Origin: Neisseria sp.
Lineage (GTDB): Bacteria; Pseudomonadota; Gammaproteobacteria; Burkholderiales; Neisseriaceae
Length of the DNA stretch: 64,000 bases
Direction of reading: 5' to 3'
Assembly (NCBI RefSeq): GCF_030527965.1
Contig: NZ_JAUMZU010000016.1
Coordinates: forward strand, 1 to 64,000
In this document: positions 8,514-18,502 of the stretch, piece by piece
Position numbering within the stretch: the first letter of the stretch is position 1
How the letters are laid out: each line of letters starts with the position of its first letter
The notes under the pieces: model-generated
What the model was told of the DNA's origin: nothing
What the model saw: the letters and a program-made list of their open reading frames with translations, nothing else
Database searches by the model: none
Translations under genes and position numbers: made by a program

Positions 8514-9488
8514 ATGCTCGAAAACCTGCCTTATTTCCAAAAAAATCTTGAGTCCGACTTAAGCCGCGTCAACGTTGTTATCAACCGGGCGGTACAGTCG
8601 GAAGTGGCGCTGATTTCACAAATCGGCACCTACATTATCAGCGCCGGAGGCAAGCGCCTGCGTCCGATTATTACCATTTTGGCAGGGAAATGCTTGGGCT
8701 ACGACCATGATAAGCTCTATTCACTCGCAGCCATGGTGGAATTTATCCATACTTCCACTTTGCTTCATGACGATGTGGTAGACGAAAGCGAATTGCGCCG
8801 CGGCCGAAAAACCGCCAATAATCTTTTCGGCAATGCCGCTGCTGTATTGGTAGGCGACTTTCTGTATACAAGAGCCTTTCAGCTGATGGTCGGCTCCGGC
8901 AGCATGAAAATATTGGAAGTGATGGCAGACGCAACCAATATCATCGCGGAAGGCGAAGTCATGCAATTGATGAATATCGGCAACACCGATATTACCGAAG
9001 CAGAATATGTTCAGGTCATCCAATATAAAACCGCCAAATTATTCGAAGCCGCCGCTCAAGTAGGCGCGATTCTGGCCGGTGCATCTGCCGAACAGGAGCA
9101 AGCACTGAAAGATTATGGCATGTATATCGGTACTGCTTTTCAAATTGTCGACGACATTCTGGATTATTCGGGTGACACGGCTGAGATTGGCAAAAATGTG
9201 GGCGACGATCTGGCTGAAGGCAAACCAACGTTGCCGCTCATCTACCTGATGCGGCAAGGCAGCGCGGAAGCAGCGGCAGACATACGCAACGCACTGCAAC
9301 ACGCAGACCGCAGTTATTTTGAAAAAATTCATGATTACGTTGTTCATTCCGATGCATTGGCTTATTGTGCCGAGCAGGCTCGCATTGCGGTCAACCAAGC
9401 CACTGCCTGCCTTGACCAATTGGCTGACAACGAAGTAACTCGAGCCATGCGTGCTTTAGCTGAAGAATCTCTGGCACGCATCTCTTAA
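8514..9488 (+). CDS. ispB: Octaprenyl diphosphate synthase
   Basis: Trans-prenyltransferase that builds the side chain of ubiquinone from FPP and IPP. The 324-residue product shows both aspartate-rich motifs of the family: DDVVD (about 85-89, after HTSTLLH) and DDILD (about 211-215, in FQIVDDILDYSG), and the GGKRLRP substrate motif at about 44-50. The ATG at 8514 gives the normal N-terminus (MLENLPYFQKNLESDL). It is divergent from rplU. Confidence 0.95.
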   Translation: MLENLPYFQKNLESDLSRVNVVINRAVQSEVALISQIGTYIISAGGKRLRPIITILAGKCLGYDHDKLYSLAAMVEFIHTSTLLHDDVVDESELRRGRKTANNLFGNAAAVLVGDFLYTRAFQLMVGSGSMKILEVMADATNIIAEGEVMQLMNIGNTDITEAEYVQVIQYKTAKLFEAAAQVGAILAGASAEQEQALKDYGMYIGTAFQIVDDILDYSGDTAEIGKNVGDDLAEGKPTLPLIYLMRQGSAEAAADIRNALQHADRSYFEKIHDYVVHSDALAYCAEQARIAVNQATACLDQLADNEVTRAMRALAEESLARIS

Positions 9489-9498
9489 TACGCTTTCT

Positions 9499-9573
9499 CT
9501 CGCCGTAGTTCAACGGATAGAACGTATGCCTCCTAAGCGTAAAATACAGGTTCGATTCCTGTCGGCGAGGCCA
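9499..9573 (+). tRNA. tRNA-Arg (anticodon CCU)
   Basis: The acceptor stem CTCGCCG (9499-9505) pairs with CGGCGAG (9563-9569). Discriminator G and encoded CCA follow. The anticodon arm is TATGC-CTCCTAA-GCGTA, giving anticodon CCT, which reads AGG. The T arm is ACAGG-TTCGATT-CCTGT. It starts 10 bases after ispB and ends in a DUS-like terminator at 9582. Confidence 0.95.
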
Positions 9574-9581
9574 TTATGTAC

Positions 9582-9611
9582 AAGGCTGTCTGAAAAAGTT
9601 CAGACAGCCTT
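9582..9611 (+). terminator. Terminator after tRNA-Arg
   Basis: AAGGCTGTCTGAA (9582-9594) and TTCAGACAGCCTT (9599-9611) form a perfect 13-bp stem with a 4-base loop, followed by TTATTA. The sequence is a diverged uptake-sequence pair (GGCTGTCTGAA). Confidence 0.75.
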
Positions 9612-9649
9612 TATTATCCATTCAAACAAAAGTAAGGAGAAACCAGCCT

Positions 9650-10057
9650 ATGCAACACCTGTTAGCCCAATTGGTCGAACTGGAAACCGAGCTGCATCAT
9701 CACAGCATTTTATGCCCGGTTGAGCGCCTGCACGCGCTGTTACACCCTCAATTTCACGAAATCGGCCAGTCCGGCAACCCTTACTCGCGGGAAACTGTTA
9801 TCAATTATCTGTCAGGCTGCACCGAGGCACCGCCCACCCGTTCGTTTCACCATGCCTTGCAACCGCTCGGACCCCGACAAGCTCTACTAACCTACCTGTC
9901 CGCTCTCACTGATGCCACGGGCCAAACCGCCTACACTTGGCGCTCATCCATCTGGATAAACGATAACGAAAACTGGCAACTGCTTTATCATCAAGGCACG
10001 CCGGCCTCCGTTGCGTCTATCGAAACCCTGCGCACACAAGGAAAGCTAAGCGAATAA
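9650..10057 (+). CDS. DUF4440 / NTF2-like small protein
   Basis: The 135-residue cytoplasmic protein resembles the DUF4440 (SnoaL-like) group: an N-terminal helix ending in a segment where the family has an ETELHHHSILCP-like start, then LHALLHPQFHEIGQSGNPYSRETVINYL and a C-terminal strand pair WRSSIWIN-WQLLYHQGTP. The family has a cone-shaped NTF2 fold; a general enzymatic role is not established. AAGGAGA precedes the ATG. It stands alone between two DUS hairpins. Confidence 0.75.
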   Translation: MQHLLAQLVELETELHHHSILCPVERLHALLHPQFHEIGQSGNPYSRETVINYLSGCTEAPPTRSFHHALQPLGPRQALLTYLSALTDATGQTAYTWRSSIWINDNENWQLLYHQGTPASVASIETLRTQGKLSE

Positions 10058-10109
10058 ATGCTGATAAGCGCTGAAAACCAACACGGTTATAAAGTTTAAC
10101 AACAAAATA

Positions 10110-10156
10110 AAATGCCTGTCTGAAAACAAAGCAAACACATTTTCAGACAGGCATTT
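10110..10156. terminator. Uptake-sequence terminator
   Basis: AAATGCCTGTCTGAAAA (10110-10126) and its reverse complement (10140-10156) form a 17-bp stem between convergent genes. Both arms are exact TG-type uptake sequences. Confidence 0.8.
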
Positions 10157-10180
10157 CTTAAAACAACACTTCGCTGAAAC

Positions 10181-10447
10181 TTACCCTTGACCGAAACGAC
10201 TGTTTAAAGCTTCAGGCGAAAATAAATATTCTCCGTCGGCAGTAACCAACACCGGTACACCTACCGACTCCGTCCCCCTTCGCGAGGCATAAGCATCCGC
10301 CGTATCGCGCATTTGCAGAAAACGCTTCAGGTTGCTCATACTCTGCGTGATGTCGATTGCCTCATACTCCACGCCGACCTCTTGCAAAGCAACATCAAAC
10401 GCCGGCGTATCCGGGCACAAACTGCTGAAAAAATAAAAATTCGTCAT
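10181..10447 (-). CDS. Glutaredoxin-like protein
   Basis: Small thioredoxin-fold protein of 88 residues. It has the beta-alpha-beta start FYFFSSLCPDTPAFDVALQ, with one Cys at the active-site position, and the cis-proline segment VGVPVLV near 63-69. It lacks the second Cys of dithiol glutaredoxins, so a monothiol or non-redox role is possible. It starts 3 bases after rsmJ and is probably co-transcribed with it. Confidence 0.7.
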   Translation of the reverse strand: MTNFYFFSSLCPDTPAFDVALQEVGVEYEAIDITQSMSNLKRFLQMRDTADAYASRRGTESVGVPVLVTADGEYLFSPEALNSRFGQG

Positions 10448-10450
10448 ATT

Positions 10451-11209
10451 TTAATCCTCCCGATTAACCGGCTGAAACGGCAGATAAACATCGAAACGGA
10501 CACTCTTGCCGGTATATTGATAAGCAGGCTGTTCTCCATTCAGAAACAGACCCAAACGCGGACGTTTCACCACCACCCGTTTCCGAGCGATTTCACGTGC
10601 CGTACACAGCAAGGCTGCCTCGTCATCAGCCAACCCAACCAAATCATGAAAATAAGCCATTTCTTTTTTCACGGCGGCAGACTTTTGCCGTTCCGGATAC
10701 ATTGGGTCCAAATACACTACATCCGGAGCGCCATATTCTCTAGCCGCAGCGGGCATCAGTTCAATTGCATTTCCGGCCTGCAAAAAAATGTTCGCCACAA
10801 TATCGGCCGTTTCATCTTCTTTTGCCGCCCGCGCCAAACCGTCGGCCAACAAGCAAGCCACAACGGGATTACTTTCAAATACCCTCACTCGCAACCCCAG
10901 CGAGGCCAACACAAAAGCATCCCGCCCCAATCCGCCCGTAGCATCCCACACCACAGGCGAGGTCGTATGAGCAACAGCCCGCGCCAACAATTCGCCGCCA
11001 CCTTTAGTTCGCCGATAATGAGCCACGCCCTCGGTAAAATCGACCCGTACCCGCCCTTTCTCACCAACCTTGCACAAAGCCAGCCCTTTCGCATCAGCCA
11101 ACACATATTGTCCTTGTTGGGGCGGCTCTTTTTGTCGCGACAGGCCGAAAGACTCCGCACGCCGTACGAGCGACTCTTCTGCATCAGTTAAACAAATCAA
11201 AGGAATCAT
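10451..11209 (-). CDS. rsmJ: 16S rRNA (guanine(1516)-N(2))-methyltransferase RsmJ
   Basis: SAM-dependent methylase of 16S rRNA G1516. The 252-residue protein has the SAM loop VWDATGGLGRDAFVLASLG at about 92-110, an acidic ligand in VRVFESNP, and the family catalytic segment VVYLDPMYPERQKSAAVKKEM near 165-185. Length matches the family. It leads a two-gene unit with the glutaredoxin-like gene. Confidence 0.92.
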   Translation of the reverse strand: MIPLICLTDAEESLVRRAESFGLSRQKEPPQQGQYVLADAKGLALCKVGEKGRVRVDFTEGVAHYRRTKGGGELLARAVAHTTSPVVWDATGGLGRDAFVLASLGLRVRVFESNPVVACLLADGLARAAKEDETADIVANIFLQAGNAIELMPAAAREYGAPDVVYLDPMYPERQKSAAVKKEMAYFHDLVGLADDEAALLCTAREIARKRVVVKRPRLGLFLNGEQPAYQYTGKSVRFDVYLPFQPVNRED

Positions 11210-11246
11210 CCATTTTCCTTTTACCCTTATAGCAAAACATCATCGA

Positions 11247-11306
11247 ATATTTTTCAGACAAGCTAAAGCAAATCAAGCAAGCCACAATGCCTGTCTGAAA
11301 AATATT
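11247..11306. terminator. Uptake-sequence hairpin between pilR and rsmJ
   Basis: AATATTTTTCAGACAAGC at about 11247 and an exact uptake sequence ending GAAAAATATT at 11306 pair with one mismatch across a 24-base loop. Both flanking genes are on the minus strand, so this ends the pilS-pilR transcript. Confidence 0.6.
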
Positions 11307-11388
11307 GACGACCCAATTTAATTTATCCGCCACAATAAACGGCCATCCCGTTTCTGGCATGGCCGTCAGCATATCACCGTATTAACGC

Positions 11389-13134
11389 TTACTCGATAGA
11401 CAAACGTTCCATCCGGTAACGCATCGAACGGAAACTGATGCCAAGCAATTTAGCCGCTTGCGTACGATTGAAACGCGTTTCCTGCAAAGCCTGCAAAATA
11501 ATACTGCGCTCCACTTCATCCAGATAATCCTGAATCTGAGTCTGCCCCGTTACAAAAACAGGCGTATCGGGTCGGATTTCACGCGCATCGGAAGCTGCCT
11601 GAACAGCAGCAGGTTTCGTTTCCGAAACACCGTCTCCTCCTCCACCGGCAAACGACTTGAATACCGCTGCTTCTTCGCTGTCTTCCTCTGCCGGCAAATC
11701 GACGCGCGCCACACCGGTTGGTGCGTGTATCTGCAAATCATCCACCTGGATAATATTACCCACCGTCAACGCCACCGCACGCTCCAAAATATTTTCCAGC
11801 TCCCGGAAGTTACCGGGATAGCTGTAGCTCAACAGCGCATCCTGTGCTTTGGGGCTCAGTTTATAAGTTATCTCCCCAATACGGTGTTTGTTTAAAAGAC
11901 GGAAAATCAGCGGCCCTAAATCTTCGCGCATCTCCCGTAGCGGCGGCATATGCAAAGTAACCACATTCAAACGGTAATATAAGTCTTGGCGGAAAGCACC
12001 GGTTTCCACCAACGCTTCCAGATTCTTATGTGTGGCGCATACGATACGCACGTCCACATGAGTTTCCTGCGCATCACCAATACGGCGCACCGCTTTTTCC
12101 TGTATTGCACGTAATAATTTTACCTGCATACCCAAAGGCAAATCTGCCACTTCGTCTAGAAAAAGCGTCCCGCCGTGAGCATGTTGGAAAAAACCCATGC
12201 GGTCGGAATCAGCGCCGGTAAAACTGCCTTTTTTATAACCGAAAAATTCACTTTCCATCAGATTTTCAGGAATCGCACCGCAGTTGACCGCGATAAACGG
12301 ATGCTCCCTGCGCGCCGACAACTCATGAATGCTTCGCGCCGCTTGTTCTTTACCACTACCCGATTCGCCGGAAATATAAACCGGCACACCGCTACCCGAC
12401 AGACGTCGGATTAAATGCCGTACTTCCACCATCTGCGGAGAAGTACCCAATAAGCGAGGCATGTCAGGATCACCGCTAACGTCTTGTTCCTGCATTTCAC
12501 GCTCACGCTGCATTGCCCTCGATTCAGTGGTACTGAGCAAACGCTGGCGCAAAGATTTCATTCCCTGAGTGACTTCAGCCGGTTTACCTATCGCAGCCGA
12601 AGTCCCTTTCCTTGAGGAAGATGGCGTTCCGCTGGAAGAAGCCGCACGCGGAAACGGGCGGGAAGCCGGCGTTGCAGTCGCTGGCTTAGGTGGCGGGAGT
12701 GATGATGAAGAAGAAGGGGCTGGAGTCGGCGTTGCTTGGGAAATCGATACCGGTTCATTTACCTTGACCGCCGACTTCACCAAAGAACGCAATTGCGACA
12801 GCGTAATGGGTTTTTGCAAATAATCAAACGCCCCCGACTTCAACGCCTCAACTGCCTGATCCGCATTACCGAAAGCCGTAATCACCGCCACCGGGGTATC
12901 CAGCATCAACTCGTTAATGTATTGCACCACTTCCAAGCCGGAACCGTCGGGCATACGCATATCAGTGAGAACTAAAGAATAATCTTTGCTGCTCAATTTT
13001 GATTTGGCATCAGGCACACCCACAGCAGTATCGACAGACAAACCCATTTTCATCAGGGTCATTTCCATCAAATCTCGAATGTCCGCCTCGTCATCAACCA
13101 CTAATACAGGTTTTTGCAGATTATGCTTCATCAT
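11389..13134 (-). CDS. pilR: Sigma-54-dependent response regulator PilR
   Basis: Activator of sigma-54 promoters, typically the major pilin gene. The 581-residue protein has a receiver domain with phospho-acceptor Asp58 (LVLTDMRMPDGSG), a Ser/Pro/Thr-rich linker at about 135-175 that is long for the family, an AAA+ domain with Walker A GESGSGKE, the sigma-54 contact loop GSFTGA, Walker B GGTLFLDEVADLP, and a C-terminal Fis-type HTH (RTQAAKLLGISFRSMRYRMERL). The KKGSFTGA and EVADLP wording is that of PilR rather than NtrC. It overlaps the end of pilS by 14 bases. No pilin gene lies in the window. Confidence 0.9.
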   Translation of the reverse strand: MMKHNLQKPVLVVDDEADIRDLMEMTLMKMGLSVDTAVGVPDAKSKLSSKDYSLVLTDMRMPDGSGLEVVQYINELMLDTPVAVITAFGNADQAVEALKSGAFDYLQKPITLSQLRSLVKSAVKVNEPVSISQATPTPAPSSSSSLPPPKPATATPASRPFPRAASSSGTPSSSRKGTSAAIGKPAEVTQGMKSLRQRLLSTTESRAMQREREMQEQDVSGDPDMPRLLGTSPQMVEVRHLIRRLSGSGVPVYISGESGSGKEQAARSIHELSARREHPFIAVNCGAIPENLMESEFFGYKKGSFTGADSDRMGFFQHAHGGTLFLDEVADLPLGMQVKLLRAIQEKAVRRIGDAQETHVDVRIVCATHKNLEALVETGAFRQDLYYRLNVVTLHMPPLREMREDLGPLIFRLLNKHRIGEITYKLSPKAQDALLSYSYPGNFRELENILERAVALTVGNIIQVDDLQIHAPTGVARVDLPAEEDSEEAAVFKSFAGGGGDGVSETKPAAVQAASDAREIRPDTPVFVTGQTQIQDYLDEVERSIILQALQETRFNRTQAAKLLGISFRSMRYRMERLSIE

Positions 13135-14749
13135 TGCTCTCGTCCCTAGGTAAAATCAATTCGAAACCGTTCATTTCAGGATGATAATGCAGCTGCCCCA
13201 AGTTGGCATGCGCCAGCTCACGCGCCACATAAAGCCCCAAACCGGTACCGGTTTTTTCCGTAGTGAAAAACGGTTCGAACAAATGATTGCGCACTTCCGC
13301 CGATACGCCGGATCCATTGTCTGACACCACAATGGAAATATGCATTTTCCCACTCGGCCTGATCAGCACCACGATGGCTTGTTTATCTTTCCGGCTGTGC
13401 CGCCATGCGTTGTTACACAGATTCCACATAATCTGCTGCAAATGCATCGAGTCGGCTACGACGGACAAATTATTACCGTCCATATTCATACGCACGCAAC
13501 CGATGGCATCCGGATTATTCAGCGTAAACTCCTGCTTGAATGCCAGCCAGAATTTCATCATATTGATGTTTTCACGGCTAATGTTGTCTTTTTTATTAAG
13601 CGAGGTAACGTCTTCCAGCATCTTATCGATTCGGCGGATATTACCGTCGATAATATCGTGTAATTTGGTATTCGCAGGATCTTGCATACTTTCCTGCAGC
13701 AAATCATTAGCGTGTCGGATAGCAGACATCGGATTGCGGATTTCATGCGCCAGATTGGCGGTAAGCTGACCTAAAGAAGCCAACTTAGTTGCCATAGCTT
13801 CCGCAGCAACTTCCCGTAAAGAACGGATAAACAGCATCAGCAATTCAGTTTTTTCGTTGCGCTGCACCAAAGGAACAGCTCGCACGCGCATGGAATGCTG
13901 GTGCAAATGAATGTCGGTTTCAAAGCTTTTTTCTGGCGCATGCTGCCATTGTCGGATTAAATCGCTGAAAATAATCTCATGACTGTCAATAGCCAAACTT
14001 GGAAAGTAAGTTTTCGCTTGAGCGTTAAACAACCAAATCCGCTGATCCACATCAAGCACCACCACCGCTTCCTGAACTCGGTTCAGAACCAACTTATTCA
14101 ATCCGCTGACCCGATTGAATGCCTGCTTATGCTTATCAGCCGAATCGGTTGCCACTTTTATCCGATCAACCGACAAAGCAGTCAACCCTGCCACCAAATA
14201 GCTCGCACCGATTAAAAACAAACCGACGATAGACGACCGAACATCCATGCCATCCCATTGATTATCGAACAGATTGAGAATAACCTGATCACGCAGTAGC
14301 AAACAGAAGATAATCAACAGAGCCGCATAAGAAGCATAGAGAATGGGATAGCGCCCATGGCTCAACAAACAAGAAGTGGCGACAAACGGCAAAACCAATG
14401 CACCGAATCCCATACCGATACCGCCGGTCATATACACCAGCAGCATAATCATGGAAATATCGGCTACCGCACCGGCATTGGGCAACGATGTATTCTGACG
14501 CTGCCATTCCGGTTTAAGCAACGTCAGTATCACGATACCACCATAAATGGCTGCCCACGTGTAAAACTCCACCGGTTGGAACAGATTGCCAAGCTTGCCG
14601 TTTCCAACGTGGAAATAATCAGAAACCACTTGCAGCACCAGTAACGAAACAATGATCGTCACCCTTGCCAGATTAATCAAAACCGGCAAACGCCCCATCT
14701 GCTGCTCCCAATTCTTCCGGGAATATAGCTGCGCCTTTGCGTAACTCAT
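13121..14749 (-). CDS. pilS: Sensor histidine kinase PilS
   Basis: Membrane sensor that controls PilR phosphorylation. The 542-residue protein has about six hydrophobic segments within residues 20-195, a PAS-like region (215-300), a HisKA domain with phospho-accepting His335 in NLAHEIRNPMSAI, and an HATPase domain with N box (WNLCNNAWRHS), G1 box DNGSGV and G2 box GTGLGL. In Pseudomonas PilS sits at the cell pole and senses pilin through its membrane segments. It is the first gene of pilS-pilR. Confidence 0.9.
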   Translation of the reverse strand: MSYAKAQLYSRKNWEQQMGRLPVLINLARVTIIVSLLVLQVVSDYFHVGNGKLGNLFQPVEFYTWAAIYGGIVILTLLKPEWQRQNTSLPNAGAVADISMIMLLVYMTGGIGMGFGALVLPFVATSCLLSHGRYPILYASYAALLIIFCLLLRDQVILNLFDNQWDGMDVRSSIVGLFLIGASYLVAGLTALSVDRIKVATDSADKHKQAFNRVSGLNKLVLNRVQEAVVVLDVDQRIWLFNAQAKTYFPSLAIDSHEIIFSDLIRQWQHAPEKSFETDIHLHQHSMRVRAVPLVQRNEKTELLMLFIRSLREVAAEAMATKLASLGQLTANLAHEIRNPMSAIRHANDLLQESMQDPANTKLHDIIDGNIRRIDKMLEDVTSLNKKDNISRENINMMKFWLAFKQEFTLNNPDAIGCVRMNMDGNNLSVVADSMHLQQIMWNLCNNAWRHSRKDKQAIVVLIRPSGKMHISIVVSDNGSGVSAEVRNHLFEPFFTTEKTGTGLGLYVARELAHANLGQLHYHPEMNGFELILPRDESNDEA

Positions 14750-14829
14750 ATGTATTCTCTAAAATTTGATTGCGGCTAACCAACCGCTTTGTAAGTTTAT
14801 TTTTATCCGGAATAACTTGTTTTTAAATA

Positions 14830-17130
14830 TTATTCCCCGACGCTGACGATACTACCGGACACATCCAACAGCTTTCCTTTTCGTCCACGTTTATTTTCAA
14901 TATCCTTCATGCGCAAGCGCTCCGTTTTTTCCCCACCTCGTTTGCCTTTGATACGCACTGTAACCTCAGGGCTACCAACCACCGCCGTAATAACGAGCGG
15001 AACGCCATCGGCCAGATTCATCAATTGCAAGCCGCGGCCTTTGGCCATTACTTTCAATTCACCCAACTCAAAAGCCAGCAATCGATTGTCTGCCGATGCC
15101 AAGACAACCTTACAATCGGGATTAATCAACGATACGGCAAAAACAGGAATCGGCGGCAATACGCACTCTCCCGACTCCACTGACATAACGACTTTACCCG
15201 CTTTAATCCGGCTAATCATATCGCCGAGTTTGGCAATGAAGCCATAACCGCCGCTATTGCTCAGCAGATAATGTTGTTCAGGCAGGCCTGTCAACATCGC
15301 CACAACTTTAGCGCCGGATTGCAACTCTATCAAAGAGCTGACTGGAACACCGTCTCCCCGTCCACCGGGAATTTCCGCCGCATCCAGTGTATAAGTACGT
15401 CCCTGCGAATCCAATACCACCACCGGCCAAACGGTTCGGCTCTCCAACACCTGCTTTAAGCTGTCGCCTTCTTTGAACACGGTCTGACTCAAATCCAGAT
15501 TATGGCCGGCACGGCTGCGTATCCAGCCTTTTTCCGACAAAATCAATGTAATCGGCTCATCCGCCGTGGTTTGCTTGGCCGCGGCACGCTCGGCTTCTTT
15601 AACCAAGGTTCTACGGCTATCGCCGAATTGTTTCATATCGGAACGCATTTCCTGAATGATGAGCTTGCGTTTAGCGCCCTCATCTCCTAGCAAATGGTTC
15701 AGGTTATCCCGCTCCTCCTTCAGCCCTGCCAACTCTTGTTCCAGTTTGAAGCCTTCCAAACGAGCCAATTGGCGCAAGCGGATTTCCAGAATGTCTTCTG
15801 CTTGTATTTCAGACAGGCCGAAAGCAGCCATCAAGTCCGCTTTCGGTTCGTCGGATTCACGGATAACACGGATAACTTCATCGATATGCAAAAAGGCAAT
15901 CATGCGTCCGTCAAGGATATGGATGCGCTTTTCCACTTGAACCAAGCGATATTGCAAACGGCGCGTTACCGTTGCTACTCGAAAATCCAACCATTCGCGC
16001 AAAATGGTTTTCAAGTCTTTCTGAGCCGGACGGTTATCCATTCCCATCATGACCAGATTGACCGGTACATTGCCTTCCAAGCCCGTACGTGCCATCAGTG
16101 TATTCATAAAACCGACCGGATCAATACGGCTCGATTTGGGTTCAAACACCAATCGAACCGGGTGTTCACCATCACTCTCGTCACGCACTTTATCCAACAA
16201 ATCCAACATGAGCTTTTTGATATTAAGCTGTTCTTGGCTGAGTTGCTTTTTGCCCGACTTCGGTTTGGGATTGGTCTGCTCCTCGATTTCGGCCAAAATT
16301 TTCTGGGCGCCGGTATTGGGCGGCAATTCGGTTACAATCGCCCGCCATTGACCGCGTGCCAATTTTTCGATTTCATAACGCGCACGTACGCGCACGCTAC
16401 CCTTACCGGTTTCATAGATATGCAGCAAATCACTTTTCGGCGTGATAATCTGCCCACCACCTGCAAAATCGGGACCTTGTATATATTCCATGAGTTCCGA
16501 TGTCTGCATGGTAGGCTTTTTCAAGAGGGCTATCGCCGCTTCGGTTACTTCACTCAAATTATGTGGTGGAATTTCGGTAGCCATCCCCACTGCAATACCT
16601 GAAGCACCGTTAAGCAAAACAAATGGCAACCGCGCGGGCAATACGATGGGTTCATCGAACGCGCCGTCATAATTGAGTACAAAATCTACGGTACCCATAT
16701 TGATTTCCGACAACAACAATTCGGCAATCGGCGTTAAACGCGCTTCGGTATAGCGCATCGCTGCTGCCCCGTCACCGTCACGCGAACCGAAATTGCCGAC
16801 ACCGTCGATTAAAGGGTAACGCAAGGTAAAATCCTGCGCCATGCGCACCATGGCATCGTAAGCCGAAGCATCGCCGTGCGGATGGTATTTACCAAGAATT
16901 TCCCCCACAACCCGGGCTGATTTGACAGGCTTAGCCCCGGAAGCCAATCCCATGTCTTTCATTGCATAAAGTATGCGCCGCTGGACCGGCTTCTGCCCGT
17001 CGCCCACATCCGGCAACGCACGCCCTTTAACCACGCTCATGGCATATTCGAGATATGCGCGTTCGGCATATTGGCCTAAGCGCAAATAGTCGTTACCGCT
17101 TATCACGGAGGCGTCTGGCAGATCATTCAT
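14830..17130 (-). CDS. parC: DNA topoisomerase IV subunit A
   Basis: Decatenates replicated chromosomes with ParE. The 766-residue protein has the winged-helix region with [18 protein letters not shown] (70-87), the catalytic Tyr in [14 protein letters not shown] (about 126), a coiled-coil, and a C-terminal beta-pinwheel region. At the quinolone contact the sequence reads [11 protein letters not shown], with Ala88 and Asp92 where E. coli has Ser80 and Glu84. The ribosome site is weak. Confidence 0.95.
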   Translation of the reverse strand: MNDLPDASVISGNDYLRLGQYAERAYLEYAMSVVKGRALPDVGDGQKPVQRRILYAMKDMGLASGAKPVKSARVVGEILGKYHPHGDASAYDAMVRMAQDFTLRYPLIDGVGNFGSRDGDGAAAMRYTEARLTPIAELLLSEINMGTVDFVLNYDGAFDEPIVLPARLPFVLLNGASGIAVGMATEIPPHNLSEVTEAAIALLKKPTMQTSELMEYIQGPDFAGGGQIITPKSDLLHIYETGKGSVRVRARYEIEKLARGQWRAIVTELPPNTGAQKILAEIEEQTNPKPKSGKKQLSQEQLNIKKLMLDLLDKVRDESDGEHPVRLVFEPKSSRIDPVGFMNTLMARTGLEGNVPVNLVMMGMDNRPAQKDLKTILREWLDFRVATVTRRLQYRLVQVEKRIHILDGRMIAFLHIDEVIRVIRESDEPKADLMAAFGLSEIQAEDILEIRLRQLARLEGFKLEQELAGLKEERDNLNHLLGDEGAKRKLIIQEMRSDMKQFGDSRRTLVKEAERAAAKQTTADEPITLILSEKGWIRSRAGHNLDLSQTVFKEGDSLKQVLESRTVWPVVVLDSQGRTYTLDAAEIPGGRGDGVPVSSLIELQSGAKVVAMLTGLPEQHYLLSNSGGYGFIAKLGDMISRIKAGKVVMSVESGECVLPPIPVFAVSLINPDCKVVLASADNRLLAFELGELKVMAKGRGLQLMNLADGVPLVITAVVGSPEVTVRIKGKRGGEKTERLRMKDIENKRGRKGKLLDVSGSIVSVGE

Positions 17131-17446
17131 ACGGATAATTTATGTATTGGTTTCAAAGGCAAAATATTGTTTATTGTAATGCAATTTAGCTTATTTTGCC
17201 GAATTTAAACGGTAGCACGCTGTTTTTTGCAAGCTGGTTTGTTGGTTCCGTGCCTATTTTAAATAGTTATAATATAATTACCAATGATTTATATTAAGAA
17301 TGTTACTGAAACTGCTTGTCATGAAAAATTACAACAAGCTACATTCCTATAACGAGTAATGTAGCAAAATGTGAACATATGATAACATCATATAAAGATA
17401 TACAAAACAATCTATCGGCAAATTAAACCGTTTTATCGAATTTCTT
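17131..17446. other. Divergent promoter region parC / metallophosphoesterase
   Basis: AT-rich, without uptake sequences. It holds an 8-bp inverted repeat GCTACATT (17338-17345) / AATGTAGC (17358-17365) with a 12-base spacer that could be an operator or a weak hairpin. No open frame is credible. Confidence 0.4.
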
Positions 17447-18502
17447 ATGCAGTCTGTTTCATATTTCCCCATACAACCACTGCCGGCAGGCAGCCTTGAC
17501 ATTATCGGCGACGTACACGGCGAATTCAGCGCCCTGCAAACCTTACTGGCTCACTTAGGCTACCGTGCCAACGGCAGCCATCCGGCAGGCCGGCGTTTGG
17601 TTTTTGTCGGTGACTTATGTGACCGAGGCCCCGACAGCCCGGCCACGTTGGCTTGGTTCAGACAGGCTTGTGAAGCCGGCGGTGCGCTCATGGTGCTTGG
17701 CAACCATGAATTAAACTTATTGGCGCAAGAGCCGAAAGACGGCTCCGGCTGGTTTTTCTCCGAACGCGAAACCAAAGACGGCCTGCTTTACGCACCGTGG
17801 CATCGCATGTCTGAAGAAGCCAAACCGGCATTAACGGATTGGCTGGCAACCATGCCTTTAGTATTACAGCGTGATGATTTACGCATCGTTCATGCGGCTT
17901 GGCTGCCGCAGGCCGTTGAGCAAGTTCAGACAGGCATGGCAACCGACGAAAGCTTAATTGATGCTTATCAGCGCTGGGACAACGAATTGAATCAATCCTT
18001 GCACAGCGCCGATTGGTATGCAGCCTATCTACGCGAACAAGCCGATTATGCAGGCTTGCTGGATAATCCGCAGCAAACACCACCGCCTATGCCAGCCACA
18101 GCTCAATTTGAATACCAGCGCAGCCGCTTGCATCCGGTACGCGCGCTGACCAGCGGAGTGGAAACGCTTGCCAAACAACCTTTTTACGCCGGTGCTCGCT
18201 GGCGGTTTACCGAGCGTGCGGCTTGGTGGGATAACTATACGGACGATATTCCGGTGGTTATTGGTCATTACTGGCGCCACTGGCAACCTCAGCCTTCAAG
18301 CCTGATGCCCGAGCCTGCCAACGCATGGTTCGGCGCGCGGCATAATGTGTTCTGCGTTGATTACTCTGTTGGTGCGCGCTGGCGCGACCGCCGTGCCGAA
18401 CCACCGGTATCGCCGTCACAATCGCACTTCCGCCTCGCTGCATTGCGCTGGCCGGAAAAGGTTTTGATGTTTGACAACGGCGAAACCGTTGCAACCATTT
18501 AA
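17447..18502 (+). CDS. Calcineurin-like metallophosphoesterase
   Basis: The 351-residue PPP-type phosphoesterase has the three metal motifs in order: GDVHG (about 22-26, DIIGDVHGEF), GDLCDRGPDSPAT (about 56-68) and GNHELN (about 84-89). A later conserved His occurs in VIGHYWRHW. The family includes bis(5'-nucleosyl)-tetraphosphatase ApaH-like and protein phosphatase-like enzymes; the substrate cannot be told here. Transcribed alone; its stop codon lies within a tandem 16-base repeat followed by a DUS terminator. Confidence 0.82.
   Translation: MQSVSYFPIQPLPAGSLDIIGDVHGEFSALQTLLAHLGYRANGSHPAGRRLVFVGDLCDRGPDSPATLAWFRQACEAGGALMVLGNHELNLLAQEPKDGSGWFFSERETKDGLLYAPWHRMSEEAKPALTDWLATMPLVLQRDDLRIVHAAWLPQAVEQVQTGMATDESLIDAYQRWDNELNQSLHSADWYAAYLREQADYAGLLDNPQQTPPPMPATAQFEYQRSRLHPVRALTSGVETLAKQPFYAGARWRFTERAAWWDNYTDDIPVVIGHYWRHWQPQPSSLMPEPANAWFGARHNVFCVDYSVGARWRDRRAEPPVSPSQSHFRLAALRWPEKVLMFDNGETVATI

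Noticed and set aside
10313-11191. 292-codon plus-strand frame over rsmJ
   Set aside because: Shadow of rsmJ and the glutaredoxin-like gene.
15694-16602. 302-codon plus-strand frame inside parC
   Set aside because: Antisense shadow of a firm gene, with His/Arg-rich shadow composition and no ribosome site.
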